A stretch of DNA of 51,812 nt, taken from NCBI GenBank assembly GCA_963169325.1, contig CAUJEY010000107.1:1-51812 (forward strand). The letters are read 5' to 3'. Positions 27,791 through 35,112 of this stretch are shown here, piece by piece. Position 1 is the stretch's first letter. The number at the start of each line of letters is the position of its first letter. The notes under the pieces were generated by a model. It saw only the letters and a program-made list of their open reading frames with translations, did not search any database and was not told the origin of the DNA. Position numbers and translations under genes: made by a program. Origin of the DNA: Bacteroidota bacterium. GTDB taxonomy: Bacteria; Bacteroidota; Bacteroidia; Chitinophagales; Saprospiraceae.

Positions 27791-28846
27791 ATGATTATGA
27801 ATCATAAATACCTATATCTGCTGCCATTATGCATTTTGATGATGGCGGGGGCCGCTTTTGCCGGCAATCCGGACCGCCAGGGTGAGGCAGGCGCCAATCA
27901 GCTGTTGGTCAATCCTTGGGCACGCAGCGCCGGGTTACACTCGTTAAACACTTCGTACGTATCGGGGACGGATGCGCTTTTCCTCAACGTAGCCGGTGTG
28001 GCGCGTATTAAAAAAACACAAATTCAATTGGCGCATACACGCTATCTCGAAGGAGCAGACATTAATATCAATGCCCTGGGATATGCGCAACGTGTCGGAA
28101 AAAGCGGCGCCTTTGGTATAAGCCTGGTTTCTTTCGACCTGGGTGAGTTTGACCTGACCACCACCGACAATCCGGAAGGTTCCGGCGCCACGTTTAGCCC
28201 TTCGTTTTTCAACATGGGCGTGTCGTACTCGCACCTGTTTGCCAACCGGGTTTCCGTGGGCATCATGTTCAAATTTGTAAATGAAGCCATTTCCAACGCC
28301 GGTGCGCGCGCTTTCGGTTTAGATGCCGGCGTACAGTATGTGACCGGCCCGAACGATAATTTCAAATTCGGGATTTCGCTGCGCAACGTGGGCTCCAAAA
28401 TGCGGTTTACGGGCGAAGGTTTGTCCCAGCAATTAGAAGCGCCCAACGGCACGTTCGAATACCCGATCACCTACTACCAGCGTACAGCCGAATATGAATT
28501 GCCTTCGCAATTGAACCTGGGTATGTCGTACGATTGGCTGCTCGGTAAAACAAACCGGCTGACCCTGCTCGGCAACTTCACGTCGAACGCCTTTTCGCGC
28601 GACCTGATCGGGGGAGGCATGGAATTTGCCCTCGGCCAAAACTTTGCTTTACGGGCAGCGTACAAACATGAAATAGACGGCCAGGGCACCCTGGAAGCTA
28701 CCCTGGACAACGGCTTCAGCGGTGGATTAACCGTATCTTTCCCGTTTCGCAAAGGCTCGGACTCCCGCATGTCGCTGGATTATAGCTACCGGAACACGAA
28801 AATTTTTGAGGGGATTCACAACCTCGGCATACGCATCGATCTGTAA
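27791..28846 (+). CDS. PorV/PorQ-like outer-membrane barrel protein
   Basis: A 351-residue outer-membrane protein of the PorV/PorQ (UPF0164-like) type. The signal peptide ends at AFA. The sequence then has the typical start NPWARSAGLHSLNTSYVSGTDALFLNVAGVARIKKTQIQLAHTRY, broken here into glycine- and aromatic-rich strands, and it finishes with LDYSYRNTKIFEGIHNLGIRIDL. The family includes the T9SS shuttle PorV. An ATG at 27719 is in frame, but the 24 extra residues come from the AATCAAC palindrome, so 27791 is preferred (27797 is also possible). Third gene of the receptor/cargo/barrel operon, followed by a terminator-like hairpin. Confidence 0.88.
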   Translation: MIMNHKYLYLLPLCILMMAGAAFAGNPDRQGEAGANQLLVNPWARSAGLHSLNTSYVSGTDALFLNVAGVARIKKTQIQLAHTRYLEGADININALGYAQRVGKSGAFGISLVSFDLGEFDLTTTDNPEGSGATFSPSFFNMGVSYSHLFANRVSVGIMFKFVNEAISNAGARAFGLDAGVQYVTGPNDNFKFGISLRNVGSKMRFTGEGLSQQLEAPNGTFEYPITYYQRTAEYELPSQLNLGMSYDWLLGKTNRLTLLGNFTSNAFSRDLIGGGMEFALGQNFALRAAYKHEIDGQGTLEATLDNGFSGGLTVSFPFRKGSDSRMSLDYSYRNTKIFEGIHNLGIRIDL

Positions 28847-28913
28847 TTCAGGATATCTGCAAACGAAAACGGAAAAAGCATGAGGAAAAATTTTATCTTT
28901 TGCCGCTAAGCCG

Positions 28914-28921
28914 TATCTTTG
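28914..28921 (+). promoter_or_regulatory. Candidate -7 box upstream of greA
   Basis: TATCTTTG fully matches TAnnTTTG and lies 77 bp before the greA ATG. Transcription starting near 28927 would place the strong hairpin at 28935-28974 in the greA leader. Confidence 0.5.
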
Positions 28922-28934
28922 CATACCTTTTAAC

Positions 28935-28979
28935 AGCAGAAACGTTTCTATCGACCGGTAGGAACGTTTCTGCTTTTTC
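28935..28979 (+). terminator. Strong hairpin with T-tract before greA
   Basis: AGCAGAAACGTTTCTA (28935-28950) pairs with TAGGAACGTTTCTGCT (28959-28974), 15 of 16 positions, across the 8-nt loop TCGACCGG. It is directly followed by TTTTTCT. It has the form of an intrinsic terminator for the upstream operon. Because a -7 box sits just before it, it could also act as a leader attenuator for greA. Confidence 0.75.
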
Positions 28980-28997
28980 TATGTTTACTTTACTACT

Positions 28998-29474
28998 ATG
29001 GCTAATTACACGTATTTGACGCAGGGCGGATATGAGAAGCTCAAAGCCGAATTGGATGAGTTAAAAACTACCGGCAGGCAGGAAGTCGCTCGTGCTATCG
29101 CTGAAGCCCGTTCTCAGGGAGACCTCTCCGAAAATGCCGAATATGACGCGGCAAAAGACGCACAGGGTATGCTGGAAATGAAAATCAGCGAGTTGGAAAC
29201 CGTATTGTCCAATGCCCGCGTGCTTGATGAAAGTCAATTGGATGATTCCAAAGTGGCTATCCTGTCTAACGTCACGATTAAAAACCTGAAAACAGGCAAA
29301 GAAATCACCTACAAGCTCGTTTCCGAAACGGAGGCGGACACGAAATTGCAAAAGATATCCGTGTCTTCGCCGATTGGGGCCGGTTTGCTCGGAAAAGAAA
29401 GAGGCGAGGTGGCCACGATCGAAACGCCGGCCGGCGTCATGAAATTCGAAGTCGTCGATATCTCTATCGGTTAA
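28998..29474 (+). CDS. greA: Transcription elongation factor GreA
   Basis: A 158-residue protein that rescues backtracked RNA polymerase by stimulating transcript cleavage. The N-terminal coiled coil (residues 10-75) contains the tip motif GDLSENAEYDAAKDAQ, with the acidic residues that reach the polymerase active site. The C-terminal FKBP-like domain (80-158) contains SPIGAGLLGKERGEVATI. Full length and canonical. The HIT gene follows after 3 bp, so the two are co-transcribed. Confidence 0.97.
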   Translation: MANYTYLTQGGYEKLKAELDELKTTGRQEVARAIAEARSQGDLSENAEYDAAKDAQGMLEMKISELETVLSNARVLDESQLDDSKVAILSNVTIKNLKTGKEITYKLVSETEADTKLQKISVSSPIGAGLLGKERGEVATIETPAGVMKFEVVDISIG

Positions 29475-29477
29475 ATT

Positions 29478-29867
29478 ATGGCAAGTATATTCACCCGTAT
29501 CGTGCAAGGTGAGATTCCCTGCCACAAAGTGGCGGAAACGGAAGATTACCTGGCCTTTCTTGACGTGCGCCCGCAAGCCAAAGGTCATACGCTTTGTATC
29601 CCGAAAGTGGAAACCGACTATATTTTCGACCTGGACGACGAGCACCTGGCCGGGTTGATGCTGTTCGCCAAAAAAGTTGCCCGGGCTGTCCGGCAGGCTG
29701 TGCCCTGCAAACGGATCGGCGTAGCCGTGGTGGGCCTGGAGGTGCCGCATGCGCACGTACACCTGATCCCGCTGAATTCAATGGCCGATTTTACGTTCAA
29801 GGAGCCGCTGGACATACCGGCGGATGAGATGCGCGATTTGGCGGTGAAGATTGCGGCTTTGGTCTGA
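29478..29867 (+). CDS. HIT family nucleotide hydrolase
   Basis: The 129-residue HIT-fold protein has the catalytic histidine triad in VPHAHVHLIPL (His91, His93, His95). It begins ASIFTRIVQGEIPCHKVAET, the usual N-terminus of Hint-type nucleotide phosphoramidases and hydrolases. The start codon lies 3 bp after the greA stop, indicating one transcript. Such proteins act on AMP-linked substrates. The natural substrate here is not known. A hairpin lies 76 bp downstream. Confidence 0.94.
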   Translation: MASIFTRIVQGEIPCHKVAETEDYLAFLDVRPQAKGHTLCIPKVETDYIFDLDDEHLAGLMLFAKKVARAVRQAVPCKRIGVAVVGLEVPHAHVHLIPLNSMADFTFKEPLDIPADEMRDLAVKIAALV

Positions 29868-29943
29868 AAACCGGAATCCATTCCACTATATTTCCTGTTA
29901 ATTTTCACGCTAAGTTTAGTGTGGCGAAGGTGAGACGAATATT

Positions 29944-29974
29944 AATTCGCCCGTATATCGTGTACGGGCGAATT
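29944..29974. terminator. Terminator-like hairpin after the HIT gene
   Basis: AATTCGCCCGTA (29944-29955) and TACGGGCGAATT (29963-29974) are perfect 12-bp arms with a 7-nt loop, followed by TTG. It lies between the greA-HIT operon and convergent ruvC and is a likely bidirectional terminator. Confidence 0.75.
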
Positions 29975-29992
29975 TTGTCCGTGCCAATAGTA

Positions 29993-30043
29993 GTGGTCAA
30001 TGGAATCACATTGACCACATTTAAAATACATTGACCACATTTA
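29993..30043. repeat. Small inverted and direct repeat at the ruvC 3' end
   Basis: GTGGTCAATG (29993-30002) pairs with CATTGACCAC (30009-30018). The 16-bp string ACATTGACCACATTTA occurs at 30008-30023 and again at 30028-30043. The second copy overlaps the ruvC stop codon. Confidence 0.7.
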
Positions 30044-30628
30044 TTTCACCTTCCCCGGATTGTCCTTCGCAAACGCTCCCCAGCCGCTGTACGATTTCTG
30101 TCCTTTCATGGGCCCCGACGACTGAAACCAATGGCACACGGCGGCGGCCAGGGCGTCGGTGGCGTCGAAATATTTCTCCTGAAATTTGCGGTGCAGGATG
30201 TTTTCCAGCATACCGGCCACCTGCTCCTTCGAGGCATTGCCGTTGCCGGTGATGGCACGTTTGATCTTTTTGGGCATATATTCGGTAGTGGCTAAGCCGT
30301 TTACCATGCCGGCTGCGATGGCCACGCCCTGCGCCCGCCCCAATTTGAGCATCGACTGCACGTTTTTTCCATAAAAGGGCGCCTCGATAGCCATTTGGGA
30401 CGGTTTGTATTGTTGGATCAGATCCTGCACCTGTTCGAAGATATGGCGCAGTTTCACCGTATGATCATCGCTGATATGCGCAAAGGTCACCACGCCGATT
30501 TCCAGCACCGCAATAGCCCGTTTATCGGCATCTATAATGGCGAAGCCCAGCACATTGGTACCGGGGTCGATGCCCAATATCCGTATCGGGGCCGAAGGTT
30601 CACTACCAGAAAGGGTGATTTGTTGCAT
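30041..30628 (-). CDS. ruvC: Crossover junction endodeoxyribonuclease RuvC
   Basis: Holliday-junction resolvase of 195 residues, working with RuvAB in recombinational repair. The RNase H-like catalytic acids are visible: Asp21 in ILGIDPGTNVLGFAIID, Glu82 in MAIEAPFYGKN, and Asp155/Asp158 in FDATDALAAAVCHW. The TGNGNASKEQVAGML segment is also typical. The N-terminus has about 14 residues before the first strand, slightly longer than usual. The C-terminal tail GWGAFAKDNPGKVK is common in Bacteroidota members. Confidence 0.96.
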   Translation of the reverse strand: MQQITLSGSEPSAPIRILGIDPGTNVLGFAIIDADKRAIAVLEIGVVTFAHISDDHTVKLRHIFEQVQDLIQQYKPSQMAIEAPFYGKNVQSMLKLGRAQGVAIAAGMVNGLATTEYMPKKIKRAITGNGNASKEQVAGMLENILHRKFQEKYFDATDALAAAVCHWFQSSGPMKGQKSYSGWGAFAKDNPGKVK

Positions 30629-30640
30629 GTGGTTATTTTA

Positions 30641-30661
30641 ATTCCGCATTCCGCATTCCGC
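30641..30661. repeat. 7-bp tandem repeat upstream of ruvC
   Basis: Three exact copies of ATTCCGC in the ruvC leader, 13 bp upstream of its start codon. Short arrays of this type recur in the window's intergenic regions. Confidence 0.7.
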
Positions 30662-30678
30662 ATTTAATTTTTCTCGGT

Positions 30679-30706
30679 CAAATGTACATCCTATACACCG
30701 GCTCAA
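30679..30706 (-). promoter_or_regulatory. Candidate ruvC promoter
   Basis: On the minus strand TTG (30704-30706), a 17-bp spacer and TACATTTG (30679-30686) match the Bacteroidota -33/-7 arrangement. The box is about 50 bp upstream of the ruvC start. Confidence 0.5.
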
Positions 30707-30718
30707 CGTTGGGTTTTC

Positions 30719-30726
30719 TACTTTTG
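30719..30726 (+). promoter_or_regulatory. Candidate -7 box of the hydroxyacyl-CoA dehydrogenase operon
   Basis: TACTTTTG fully matches TAnnTTTG and lies 125 bp before the ATG at 30852, back to back with the ruvC promoter. No clear -33 TTG. Confidence 0.42.
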
Positions 30727-30851
30727 CGCCGAAATGGACCGGCGGCGTAATGGTTTAGCCGCAACGATGTGACAAGGCGCTTACTTTTAGTCTAAACCGC
30801 ACCCAAATCGGAACCCGTAATTAACCCAACATTTACGCACTTAACAATAAC

Positions 30852-32009
30852 ATGGAAATCATTGGTATACTCGGCGCAGGCGCCATGGGCGGTGGAATCG
30901 CTCAAGTAGCCGCCTCCTGCGGACACGAGGTGGTCGTGTGCGACAACCTGACGCCCGCGCTCAGCAAAGCGGGCAAACGAATTCAGGCTACGCTCAAAGG
31001 ATTGGTAGACAAAGAGAAAATAACCGACAGCGATGCCTATTCGCTGTTCAGCCGTATCCGCTTTACCGACCACATGAGCGACTTCCGTGATTGCACCATT
31101 GTGATCGAGGCGATTATGGAAGATATCGAGCAAAAACAAATTGCTTTCAAAAGTATAGAAGCCATTGTCGGCCCGGAAACGATCATTGCCAGCAACACGT
31201 CCTCGCTTTCCATTTCGGCCATGGGCGCCCAGATGCAACACCCGGAGCGGATTCTCGGCGTCCACTTTTTCAATCCGGCGCCCCAGATGCGCCTGGTAGA
31301 GATCATCCCGGCCCTGCAAACGGAGCCCCGTTTTATCGAACAGGCGCGCCGGCTGATCAATTGCTGGGGGAAAACCACGGTGATTGCCAAGGACACGCCC
31401 GGCTTTATCGTCAACCGCGTCGCCCGCCCCTATTACGGCGAATCTTTACGTATCCTGGAAGAAGGCATCGCCGATGCGCCCACCATCGACTGGGCCATGC
31501 GCGAACTCGGCGGCTTCCGTATGGGCCCCTTCGAACTGATGGATTTTATCGGCAACGATATCAATTACACCGTCACGGAAACGGTATTTACCTCCTTTTA
31601 CTACGACCCGCGCTACAAACCGTCTTTTACCCAAAAACGGCTCGTAGACGCCCTCTACTTCGGTCGTAAAACCGGTCGCGGTTTTTACGATTACCGCGAA
31701 GGCGCCGTTATTCCCGAACCGACCAAAGACCAGGCGCTGGGCAAACAAATCCTGACCCGCGTCCTGTGCATGCTCATCAACGAGGCGGCCGATGCCTTGT
31801 ATCTCAAAATCGCCACCCGCGACGACATTGACCTGGCCATGACCCAGGGCGTCAATTATCCCAAGGGCCTGCTGGCCTGGGCCGACGACCTGGGAATCGA
31901 AAACATCGTGTCTCAACTCGACTGGCTGCACGCCGAATACTGCGACGACCGCTACCGATGCTGCCGCCTGCTGCGCATCATGGCCAGAGAAAAGAAAAAG
32001 TTTTATTGA
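30852..32009 (+). CDS. 3-hydroxyacyl-CoA (3-hydroxybutyryl-CoA) dehydrogenase
   Basis: The 385-residue enzyme oxidises (S)-3-hydroxyacyl-CoA with NAD+. The Rossmann start is IGILGAGAMGGGIAQVAASCG, followed by SNTSSLSISAM (catalytic Ser region) and HFFNPAPQMRLVEIIP (catalytic His). The C-terminal dimerisation domain includes DTPGFIVNRVARPYYGES. A second C-terminal 3HCDH-type segment (about 300-385; INEAADALY, MTQGVNYPKGLLAWAD) makes it longer than the simple 280-residue butyryl form, as in PaaH/PaaC-type enzymes. The PaaI thioesterase gene follows, hinting at phenylacetate or a related CoA-ester catabolic route. Confidence 0.93.
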   Translation: MEIIGILGAGAMGGGIAQVAASCGHEVVVCDNLTPALSKAGKRIQATLKGLVDKEKITDSDAYSLFSRIRFTDHMSDFRDCTIVIEAIMEDIEQKQIAFKSIEAIVGPETIIASNTSSLSISAMGAQMQHPERILGVHFFNPAPQMRLVEIIPALQTEPRFIEQARRLINCWGKTTVIAKDTPGFIVNRVARPYYGESLRILEEGIADAPTIDWAMRELGGFRMGPFELMDFIGNDINYTVTETVFTSFYYDPRYKPSFTQKRLVDALYFGRKTGRGFYDYREGAVIPEPTKDQALGKQILTRVLCMLINEAADALYLKIATRDDIDLAMTQGVNYPKGLLAWADDLGIENIVSQLDWLHAEYCDDRYRCCRLLRIMAREKKKFY

Positions 32010-32028
32010 TTTACGATTTAAGATTGAC

Positions 32029-32096
32029 GATTTACGATTTTACGTAGAGGGGATCGTAGAGCATGTTGCGGTCCCCTCTACGTAAAATCGTAAATC
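32029..32096. repeat. 25-bp-arm palindrome between dehydrogenase and thioesterase genes
   Basis: Arms at 32029-32053 and 32072-32096 are exact reverse complements (ends GATTTACG and CGTAAATC, core CGTAGAGGGGA) with an 18-nt loop. It separates two same-strand genes, so it would reduce or process their common transcript, not simply end convergent genes. Confidence 0.92.
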
Positions 32097-32105
32097 CAAA
32101 ATCGC

Positions 32106-32513
32106 ATGTCTCCCGAGCAAATCTTCCACCGCATGTTCGACAACGACCCATTCAGCCAATGGATGGGCATGGAATTAGTGTCGGTTGGCTCCGGCGCCTG
32201 TACGTTAATGATGGCCGTGCGCAAGGAAATGCTCAACGGCTTCGGCGTGGCGCACGGTGGCATCACTTTTTCCCTCGCCGACAGCGCTTTTGCCTTTGCC
32301 TGTAATTCGCACGGCCGCCATGCGGTGTCTATACACTGTACCATCGAACACGCGGCCCCTGTGCGCGAAGGCGACCTGCTGACCGCCGAGGCGACGGAAG
32401 AACACCTGGGAAACAGTCTGTCCAACTATGCGATCCGCGTCACTAAAGCGGACGGCTCGCCTGTGGCGTTTTTCCGGGGAATTGCCTACCGGAAAAAGAC
32501 GGCGTGGGAATAA
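32106..32513 (+). CDS. paaI: PaaI-type hotdog thioesterase
   Basis: The 135-residue hotdog-fold protein has the family motif VAHGGITFSLADSAFAFACNS (in two parts), whose Asp and Gly line the active site. The preceding MLNGFGVAHGG is the PaaI signature, and a long last strand GSPVAFFRGIAYRKK follows. PaaI hydrolyses hydroxyphenylacetyl-CoA or other dead-end CoA esters to recycle CoA. It lies downstream of the hydroxyacyl-CoA dehydrogenase on the same strand. The rest of the phenylacetate pathway is not in the window. Confidence 0.93.
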   Translation: MSPEQIFHRMFDNDPFSQWMGMELVSVGSGACTLMMAVRKEMLNGFGVAHGGITFSLADSAFAFACNSHGRHAVSIHCTIEHAAPVREGDLLTAEATEEHLGNSLSNYAIRVTKADGSPVAFFRGIAYRKKTAWE

Positions 32514-32570
32514 TGAATTACTAATCGCAAACTACCCCTGCTCTAAACTGCCCCCCGCAATTCAGAGAAA

Positions 32571-33668
32571 ATGAAAATTATTACATTTGTTACCTGCTGT
32601 TTGCTGGCAGGTAAGGTTGCCGCGCAATTGGCCGCTCCCTTGGTTCAAATTGCAGCAACGGACATCTCCTGCGCCGGCCTGACAGACGGGCGCCTTCAAC
32701 TGACGCTGTTCAGCGGCGCCTTGCCGGTAGATTTTCAGTGGGTCAACCTCAACACGAGCGCACAAGGCGTGGGTCAGTTTGCAGCCGTCAATCAACCCAT
32801 TCTGTTGGCCGGCCTGAGTGCCGGTTTGTACCGGTTCACGTTTACGGCCACCACGGGCGCCGATACCACCATACAGCGGTTTCTTGCAGAACCGCCGCCC
32901 ATTGCGGCCATGATTACCGCCGTTGGCGAAACCTGTTTTGGGCAAAATACCGGCCAAATCAGTATTCAGTCGGTCAGCGGCGGCCAGCCGCCCTATCAAT
33001 TTGTGTGGAACAACGGCCTGCCCGGCGGGCAAACGACCTGGACCGGCTTGCCGCCCGGAAACTATTTCCTGACGATCACAGACGCGGCTTCCTGTACCCA
33101 GGTGGCGGGTATTCTTCTGCCCACCGGCCTGGCGTTTACCCTCGATCTCGGAGCCGACACCACCCTGCGTTCCGGCGATACCCTGCGGCTTTTTCCACGA
33201 ATCGAGCCACCCGTCGATTCGTTGTTTTTACAGCCTGCCCAAGGCATAATGGGGGTGTCTTCGCAGGAAATTCTGATAGTGCCGCCGTTCAGCGCTACTT
33301 ACCGGCTCACGGGCATCAGTCCCGACGGCTGTATCGCCAGCGACGATATCCGGATCACGGTTAGCCGCGACCGCGATATTTATTTGCCCAATGTGTTTGC
33401 GCCGCAGGCGCAATCCGAAGAGAACCGCGTGTTTACCGTGTTCGGCAGCGCGGGTATTCGTGCCGTAGCCCTGCTTTCCGTGTACGACCGTTTCGGCCGG
33501 CTGTGGTTTGAAAACCGGAATTTTCCGGTAAACGATCCTTCAGCGGGTTGGCTTGGCGCCGATGGAAGCGATGAAGCGCCGCCGGGTGTTTACCTCTGGC
33601 GTGTTGTGCTGCAATTTACCGACGGGCGGGAAGTGCGGTTGATGGGCGATGTGACGTTGGTGCGGTAA
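32571..33668 (+). CDS. SprB-repeat protein with gliding-motility-type (T9SS type B) C-terminal domain
   Basis: A secreted 365-residue protein with a signal peptide ending near VAAQ. Two SprB-like repeat units follow (about 28-105 and 110-175; ISCAGLTDGRLQLTLFSG and ETCFGQNTGQISIQSVSGGQPPYQFVWNNG, each typical). It ends with the CHU_C / gliding-associated C-terminal domain (about 275-365; YLPNVFAPQAQSEENRVFTV then LSVYDRFGRLWFE and GVYLWRVVLQFTDG). Such proteins are carried to the cell surface by the T9SS and often act in adhesion. The short size, with few repeats, is at the low end for this type. Precedes tolC on the same strand by 41 bp. Confidence 0.9.
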   Translation: MKIITFVTCCLLAGKVAAQLAAPLVQIAATDISCAGLTDGRLQLTLFSGALPVDFQWVNLNTSAQGVGQFAAVNQPILLAGLSAGLYRFTFTATTGADTTIQRFLAEPPPIAAMITAVGETCFGQNTGQISIQSVSGGQPPYQFVWNNGLPGGQTTWTGLPPGNYFLTITDAASCTQVAGILLPTGLAFTLDLGADTTLRSGDTLRLFPRIEPPVDSLFLQPAQGIMGVSSQEILIVPPFSATYRLTGISPDGCIASDDIRITVSRDRDIYLPNVFAPQAQSEENRVFTVFGSAGIRAVALLSVYDRFGRLWFENRNFPVNDPSAGWLGADGSDEAPPGVYLWRVVLQFTDGREVRLMGDVTLVR

Positions 33669-33697
33669 ATCATCGGGTCAAAACGGCAAATGGCTCT

Positions 33698-33705
33698 TAC
33701 CTTCG
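33698..33705 (+). promoter_or_regulatory. Weak -7 box before tolC
   Basis: TACCTTCG matches 7 of 8 positions of TAnnTTTG and is 4 bp before the ATG of the TolC gene. Read-through from the upstream gene is equally possible. Confidence 0.25.
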
Positions 33706-33709
33706 CCCC

Positions 33710-35059
33710 ATGAAAATGTTTGTACTTTTTTTGTCTTGCTGGGTTGTCGTGGCAACCATGCATGCTCAACCTACTCCCCGTTCGCTTACCTTGAGCGAAG
33801 CGCTCAAACTGGCCCTTGCAAACAGCGCACAACTCAAAAAGACCCGGCTTGACCGGGAGCACCTGGAATTGCGCTTCAAAGAAGGTCGCAGCGCTACCTT
33901 GCCCCAGATCAATGCGGGCGTTGGTTTCGACTATTTTCCGGTGTTGCCTACCCAGTTTTTACCCGCCGATCTGTTCGGCGGCCCCGATGGCGGCTACGTG
34001 CCGGCCACTTTCGGCCAACCCTGGCAACTTGCCGGCACGGTAAACGTGCAACAAGCCATTTATAACGAGTCCGCCCGCCGCATGGCTCCTGCGGCCAATA
34101 CCAGCCGCGCCCTGTATGATCTGCTCAGCACCCGTGCCGAAGAAGAGGTGATATACAATACGGCCATGGTTTATTACCAAACCCTGCAAACGGAACAACT
34201 CCTGCGCTCGGTCAGCGCCAACTTGAATAAACTGGACGCGTTGCAACGGATGGCCGAACTCCAGCTGGCCAACGGCTACGCCACGCCAACCGACGTCAAA
34301 CGAATCCGGGTGGCCCGGACCAATCTGGAAACCCAGCGGCAGAGCCTCGACGGCGGCATTCGGGCCTTGCACCTGACCCTGCAATTTTTCTGTGGCATAC
34401 CCTATGAGGATGCCATAGCACCCACGGGAGAAATGGACAACCCGGCGGCTGACTCGTCCCGCTGGCAAATGCTGACCCTGGAACCGGAATCGACCACCGA
34501 ATACCGCCTCCTGCAGCGTCAACTGGAACTGAACCGGATACAAAGCCACAGCCTGCGCGGCGAAGTAATGCCCCGCCTGAGCGCCTACGCCCTCGGCGCC
34601 CTGCAAGCACAGCGCTCCGATGCTAACTTTTTCGACCCTGCCAAACGCTGGTACGGACTCGCCGCCGTAGGGTTCAAACTGGACGTGCCCATTTTCGACG
34701 GTTTCCGTCGCCGCCATAAAGCCGGTCAAATGGCCATTGAAGCCCAAAAAATCGAAGAAGACCGCCGGCAACTCGAAGCGGCAAAAAAACTGGAATTCTA
34801 CCAGGCCCGCGATCAGTTCCAGGGCGCTATCCGGATGCTGCGCACGCAGGAAGATAATGTTGCGCTGGCCCGCGAAATCACCGATAAACTTATGCTGCAA
34901 TACAAAGAAGGCATGGCGCCGCTCAACGACCTGCTCAACGCCCAAACGGCACAAGCCGAAGCGGAAACCAACTATTGGCAACAGGTATTTACCTATAAAC
35001 TGGCGGTGCTGAAGTTGCTGAAATCGGCAGGAGTTATTAAAAATAGTTATGAGTTATGA
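33710..35059 (+). CDS. TolC family outer-membrane efflux protein
   Basis: A 449-residue outer-membrane factor. Signal peptide to about residue 19 (TMHAQPTPRS). Long helical stretches with regular coiled-coil repeats follow, in two related halves: SLTLSEALKLALANSAQLKKTRLD at the start and RADQ-like LEFYQARDQFQGAIRMLRTQEDNVALAREI later. The family ending APLNDLLNAQTAQAEAETNYWQ is present. It would form the outer-membrane duct of a tripartite pump, but no membrane fusion protein or pump gene is adjacent, so its partner is elsewhere. The 3' end of the gene forms the left arm of a palindrome shared with gldN. Confidence 0.93.
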   Translation: MKMFVLFLSCWVVVATMHAQPTPRSLTLSEALKLALANSAQLKKTRLDREHLELRFKEGRSATLPQINAGVGFDYFPVLPTQFLPADLFGGPDGGYVPATFGQPWQLAGTVNVQQAIYNESARRMAPAANTSRALYDLLSTRAEEEVIYNTAMVYYQTLQTEQLLRSVSANLNKLDALQRMAELQLANGYATPTDVKRIRVARTNLETQRQSLDGGIRALHLTLQFFCGIPYEDAIAPTGEMDNPAADSSRWQMLTLEPESTTEYRLLQRQLELNRIQSHSLRGEVMPRLSAYALGALQAQRSDANFFDPAKRWYGLAAVGFKLDVPIFDGFRRRHKAGQMAIEAQKIEEDRRQLEAAKKLEFYQARDQFQGAIRMLRTQEDNVALAREITDKLMLQYKEGMAPLNDLLNAQTAQAEAETNYWQQVFTYKLAVLKLLKSAGVIKNSYEL

Positions 35060-35112
35060 GTTATGAGTTATGAGTTATGCCGGGTAAAATAACTCATAAC
35101 TCATAACTATTT
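35041..35112. repeat. 24-bp-arm palindrome spanning two convergent stop codons
   Basis: AAATAGTTATGAGTTATGAG... at 35041-35064 is exactly complementary to 35089-35112. The units are the 8-bp repeat GTTATGAG. The left arm is inside the last codons of tolC, and the right arm ends one base before the gldN stop codon. Confidence 0.93.

Noticed and set aside
29868-30040. tRNA or small RNA between the HIT gene and ruvC
   Set aside because: Only a 12-bp hairpin and a small inverted/direct repeat are visible, and no cloverleaf can be drawn.
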